Shown: one piece after another, positions 61,862 through 64,000 of the stretch
Numbering within the stretch: position 1 is the first letter of the stretch
Layout: the number at the start of each line of letters is the position of its first letter
From: Dyadobacter subterraneus
GTDB taxonomy: Bacteria; Bacteroidota; Bacteroidia; Cytophagales; Spirosomataceae
Direction: 5' to 3'
Length of the DNA stretch: 64,000 bases
Assembly (NCBI RefSeq): GCF_015221875.1
Contig: NZ_JACYGY010000001.1
Span: 1,550,001 to 1,614,000, forward strand
Program-made: the position numbers and the translations under genes
The notes under the pieces: generated by a model
Databases searched by the model: none
The model's input: the letters and a program-made list of their open reading frames with translations, nothing else
Told to the model about the DNA's origin: nothing

Positions 61862-63838
61862 ATGATCATGACAACTTTCACCTCAGATTATCCGGAAGAT
61901 TTTGCCAGTGAACTGCGGGCAAATAAAGCAAGCGCACGCATTCCAAGAGAAGATGCTGTGACTGATCTTGCCAACAGAGTAGCGCAAATGTCGGACAGCG
62001 GTGCTGGTGTTACCAGAATTGATTTGGAAAGATATATGGGGCGAAATGATCTTTTAAGGATCAATTATCTTCAAAGAGGGGTGAACGCTGCCAAAGCCGT
62101 TTGCAGGATTTATATTCCTGATCTTTTTGGTGCGCAGGGTGAATGGGGAACCGGATTTTTGATCACGCCAAGATTAATAATTACCAATAATCATGTCATA
62201 AAAGACAAATCCGCAGCGGCTCGTGGATTTGCAGAATTTGATTTTGAAGCGGATGTAAATGGCAGGATGAAGGCTAGTAAGACATTCTCGTTTCTTCCTG
62301 GCGAATGCTTTATTACAAGTAGTGAAGATGAGCTGGATTTTACCGTCATTGCCGTTGCTGAGCAATCCGAAGACGGCAGCATAACGCTGGATAATTTCGG
62401 TTTTTTGAGAATGATCCCTGCCTTGAATAAAATTGATGAAAAAGAATTTGTGACAATTATTCAGCATCCCGGCGGAGGTGAGAAGTATATTGCGGTTCGC
62501 GAAAATGAGGTGCTGAAAATTGGGGATTCGTCTGATCCTCAAAAAGATAAACGACTTTGGTATTCAAGTGATACGGCAACCGGATCCTCGGGCGCTCCTG
62601 TTTTTAATGATCAGTGGCAGGTTGTGGCGCTTCATCACAGCAGCGTTACCGAGTCAAGAATTGTAGACGGGAATAAAGAGATTCAATTAAATGACGGAAC
62701 ATGGGTGGAGGAAAATGATCTGGCCAAATTTTCGGATGCGGCGATTAAATATATAGCCAACGAAGGCATCCGGACCAGTAAGATAATTGAAGAAATCAGC
62801 ATTCAGCACGCTGCCGGCGGTGTTGAGCGGTTTACGTTGATTCAGCAGCTTTTGGATGACGTTAATGGAATTATCACCATTGGCGGCTCAAAACCAAAAG
62901 AAAGTATTGTCACAGGACAAGATCTGGAAAGGCCAGTAAGCTCCTTGGAAACTTTAACTGACAAAGTAAAGGTTAACCTGCGCGACAAAAAATACTATGA
63001 CGGCAGAAGTGGTTTTGATGATAATTTTCTTGGATTGAATATTGGTTTGCCTTCAATTAAAAATACAAAAGATATTGCCGCTGTTGATGGTGCTGTGGAT
63101 AATGTTTTGCGGTATACTCACTATTCGGTTGTGTATAATAAGGTACGAAAAATGGCTTTTTATGCAGCTGTCAACATTGACGGAAGCAAGGCCAACAGTC
63201 TGAACCGGGGAACAGATAAATGGTTTAAAGATCCCAGAATCGATTTGAATATTCAGGTAGGCGATGAATTATACGGTTCTGAACCGGGCCGTTTGGGTTC
63301 AAAAGGATATTTTGACCGCGGCCATCTGGTGCGCAGGCTGGATCCGGTTTGGGGTGATGAGCCGACCTCAATTCTTGCCAACGATGATACTTTTCACTGG
63401 ACAAATTGTAGTCCGCAATACTGGCAGTTCAACCAGGGACAGGATCTTTGGCAGGGACTTGAAAATTATATTTTATACAATACAGATCAGGAAGATATAT
63501 TGGCAAATGTATACAATGGGCCCATTTTTTCTGATGATGACCAAAAACACCGTGGTATTTTGATCCCAAAGTATTTCTGGAAAGTGGTTGTGGTCAAGGA
63601 TAAAAACGATCAAATTTTTTCTAGTGCTTATGTGGTAGATCAAAGCAAATGGGCGACCAATATTCCTTTTGAAATTATTCCGACAGGCGACTTTAACCAT
63701 TTTCAAACCACAATAAAAAAACTGGAAAAGCAGACAGGACTTATTTTTTCAGATATTATCAGAAATTCGGATGTGAGAAAGGATAAGGCCGATAAGAATC
63801 TGCGTAGTTTGTCAGATATTGATCATCCAAGACGGTAA
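61862..63838 (+). CDS. trypsin-like serine protease fused to DNA/RNA non-specific endonuclease
   Basis: A 658-residue protein without signal peptide or membrane helices, so probably cytoplasmic. Residues 1-85 are helical and unassigned (RIDLERYMGRNDLLRINYLQ), perhaps an effector-associated recruiting domain. About 86-265 is a trypsin-like protease with triad H111 (IITNNHVI), D159 (ELDFTVIAV) and S243 (TGSSGAPVF). About 285-365 is a linker. About 370-640 is a NUC1/EndoG-type nuclease: catalytic H488 in YFDRGHLVRR, metal-ligand N524 in NCSPQYWQFNQGQ, then W530 and E534. Both active sites look intact. The protease may release or activate the nuclease on an intrusion signal; this is inference. 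The alternative ATG at 61868 shortens it by two residues. Confidence 0.9.
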   Translation: MIMTTFTSDYPEDFASELRANKASARIPREDAVTDLANRVAQMSDSGAGVTRIDLERYMGRNDLLRINYLQRGVNAAKAVCRIYIPDLFGAQGEWGTGFLITPRLIITNNHVIKDKSAAARGFAEFDFEADVNGRMKASKTFSFLPGECFITSSEDELDFTVIAVAEQSEDGSITLDNFGFLRMIPALNKIDEKEFVTIIQHPGGGEKYIAVRENEVLKIGDSSDPQKDKRLWYSSDTATGSSGAPVFNDQWQVVALHHSSVTESRIVDGNKEIQLNDGTWVEENDLAKFSDAAIKYIANEGIRTSKIIEEISIQHAAGGVERFTLIQQLLDDVNGIITIGGSKPKESIVTGQDLERPVSSLETLTDKVKVNLRDKKYYDGRSGFDDNFLGLNIGLPSIKNTKDIAAVDGAVDNVLRYTHYSVVYNKVRKMAFYAAVNIDGSKANSLNRGTDKWFKDPRIDLNIQVGDELYGSEPGRLGSKGYFDRGHLVRRLDPVWGDEPTSILANDDTFHWTNCSPQYWQFNQGQDLWQGLENYILYNTDQEDILANVYNGPIFSDDDQKHRGILIPKYFWKVVVVKDKNDQIFSSAYVVDQSKWATNIPFEIIPTGDFNHFQTTIKKLEKQTGLIFSDIIRNSDVRKDKADKNLRSLSDIDHPRR

Positions 63839-63956
63839 TTGCAGAACGTCCCTATTTTGGTATGGCCTGGAAGTCAGCTATTGAAATACCTTAATTTGTC
63901 AAAAAAGCTTTTTAATCCATTTATAAATCCTGTAAACCTTTCAGCCATTTTTCATG

Positions 63957-63977
63957 AAAAAACCTTCGGGCGTTTTT
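63957..63977. terminator. possible terminator with TTCG tetraloop near the right edge
   Basis: AAAAAACC-TTCG-GG(CG)TTTTT forms a short stem with a stable TTCG loop and a small bulge, followed by T on the plus strand. It is 118 bases beyond the protease-nuclease stop and could serve that gene or a minus-strand gene beyond the window. Confidence 0.4.
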
Positions 63978-64000
63978 GTTATTTTATTCTGTAACAATTA

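Overview
The window looks like chromosomal DNA of a Bacteroidota, most likely a Cytophagales relative of Dyadobacter or Spirosoma. That placement is inference. It rests on moderate GC with AT-rich gaps, few Shine-Dalgarno sites, promoter boxes of the TTTG / TAnnTTTG type, many outer-membrane beta-barrel proteins, LytS/LytTR pairs with Reg_prop propellers, and lipoproteins with TlpA domains. I saw no tRNA, rRNA, CRISPR array, insertion sequence or prophage. The DNA reads as accessory and regulatory chromosome rather than a mobile island.

Layout. 0-3.3 kb: a truncated GlxA-like regulator abutting gapA, a lone receiver protein, an NTF2-like protein and a Crp/Fnr regulator. 3.3-8 kb: an outer-membrane receptor divergent from a histidine kinase / OmpR-type regulator pair, with three GTTAA repeats at exact 10-bp period between them. 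8-11.3 kb: Old Yellow Enzyme, cupin, AraC regulator and a FUSC membrane protein. 11.5-19.4 kb: two complete LytS/LytTR systems, one with a periplasmic propeller sensor, plus small membrane proteins and lipoproteins. 19.6-26.7 kb: a 1309-residue SGNH / propeller / HEAT-like / azurin-like protein, a DUF1810 protein, a sulfatase and an esterase. 26.8-29 kb: a GAF-PAS-PAS kinase. 29-35.8 kb: a TetR-controlled tripartite RND efflux operon with a recognisable promoter and twin operators. 35.8-37.7 kb: a sodium/solute symporter with a 47-residue membrane protein translationally coupled in front of it.

38-44 kb: a coiled-coil outer-membrane protein, a TspO-like membrane protein, an ECF sigma factor, an Omp85-type barrel read from a TTG start, and a lipoprotein tyrosine phosphatase. 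44-50 kb: a likely co-transcribed hydrolase set (propeller-amidohydrolase, M20 peptidase, serine beta-lactamase-like hydrolase). 50-57.7 kb: an OmpA fusion with an unknown N-terminal alpha/beta domain, a thioredoxin-like lipoprotein, a tannase-family esterase and several unknown envelope proteins. 57.8-61.5 kb: AI-2E-type permease, transglutaminase-like protein, PAP2 phosphatase and a DUF2306 protein.

61.9-63.8 kb: one protein joining a cytoplasmic trypsin-like protease to a DRGH-type nuclease. This is the best candidate for an unusual biological system, probably a self-contained defence or cell-suicide effector.
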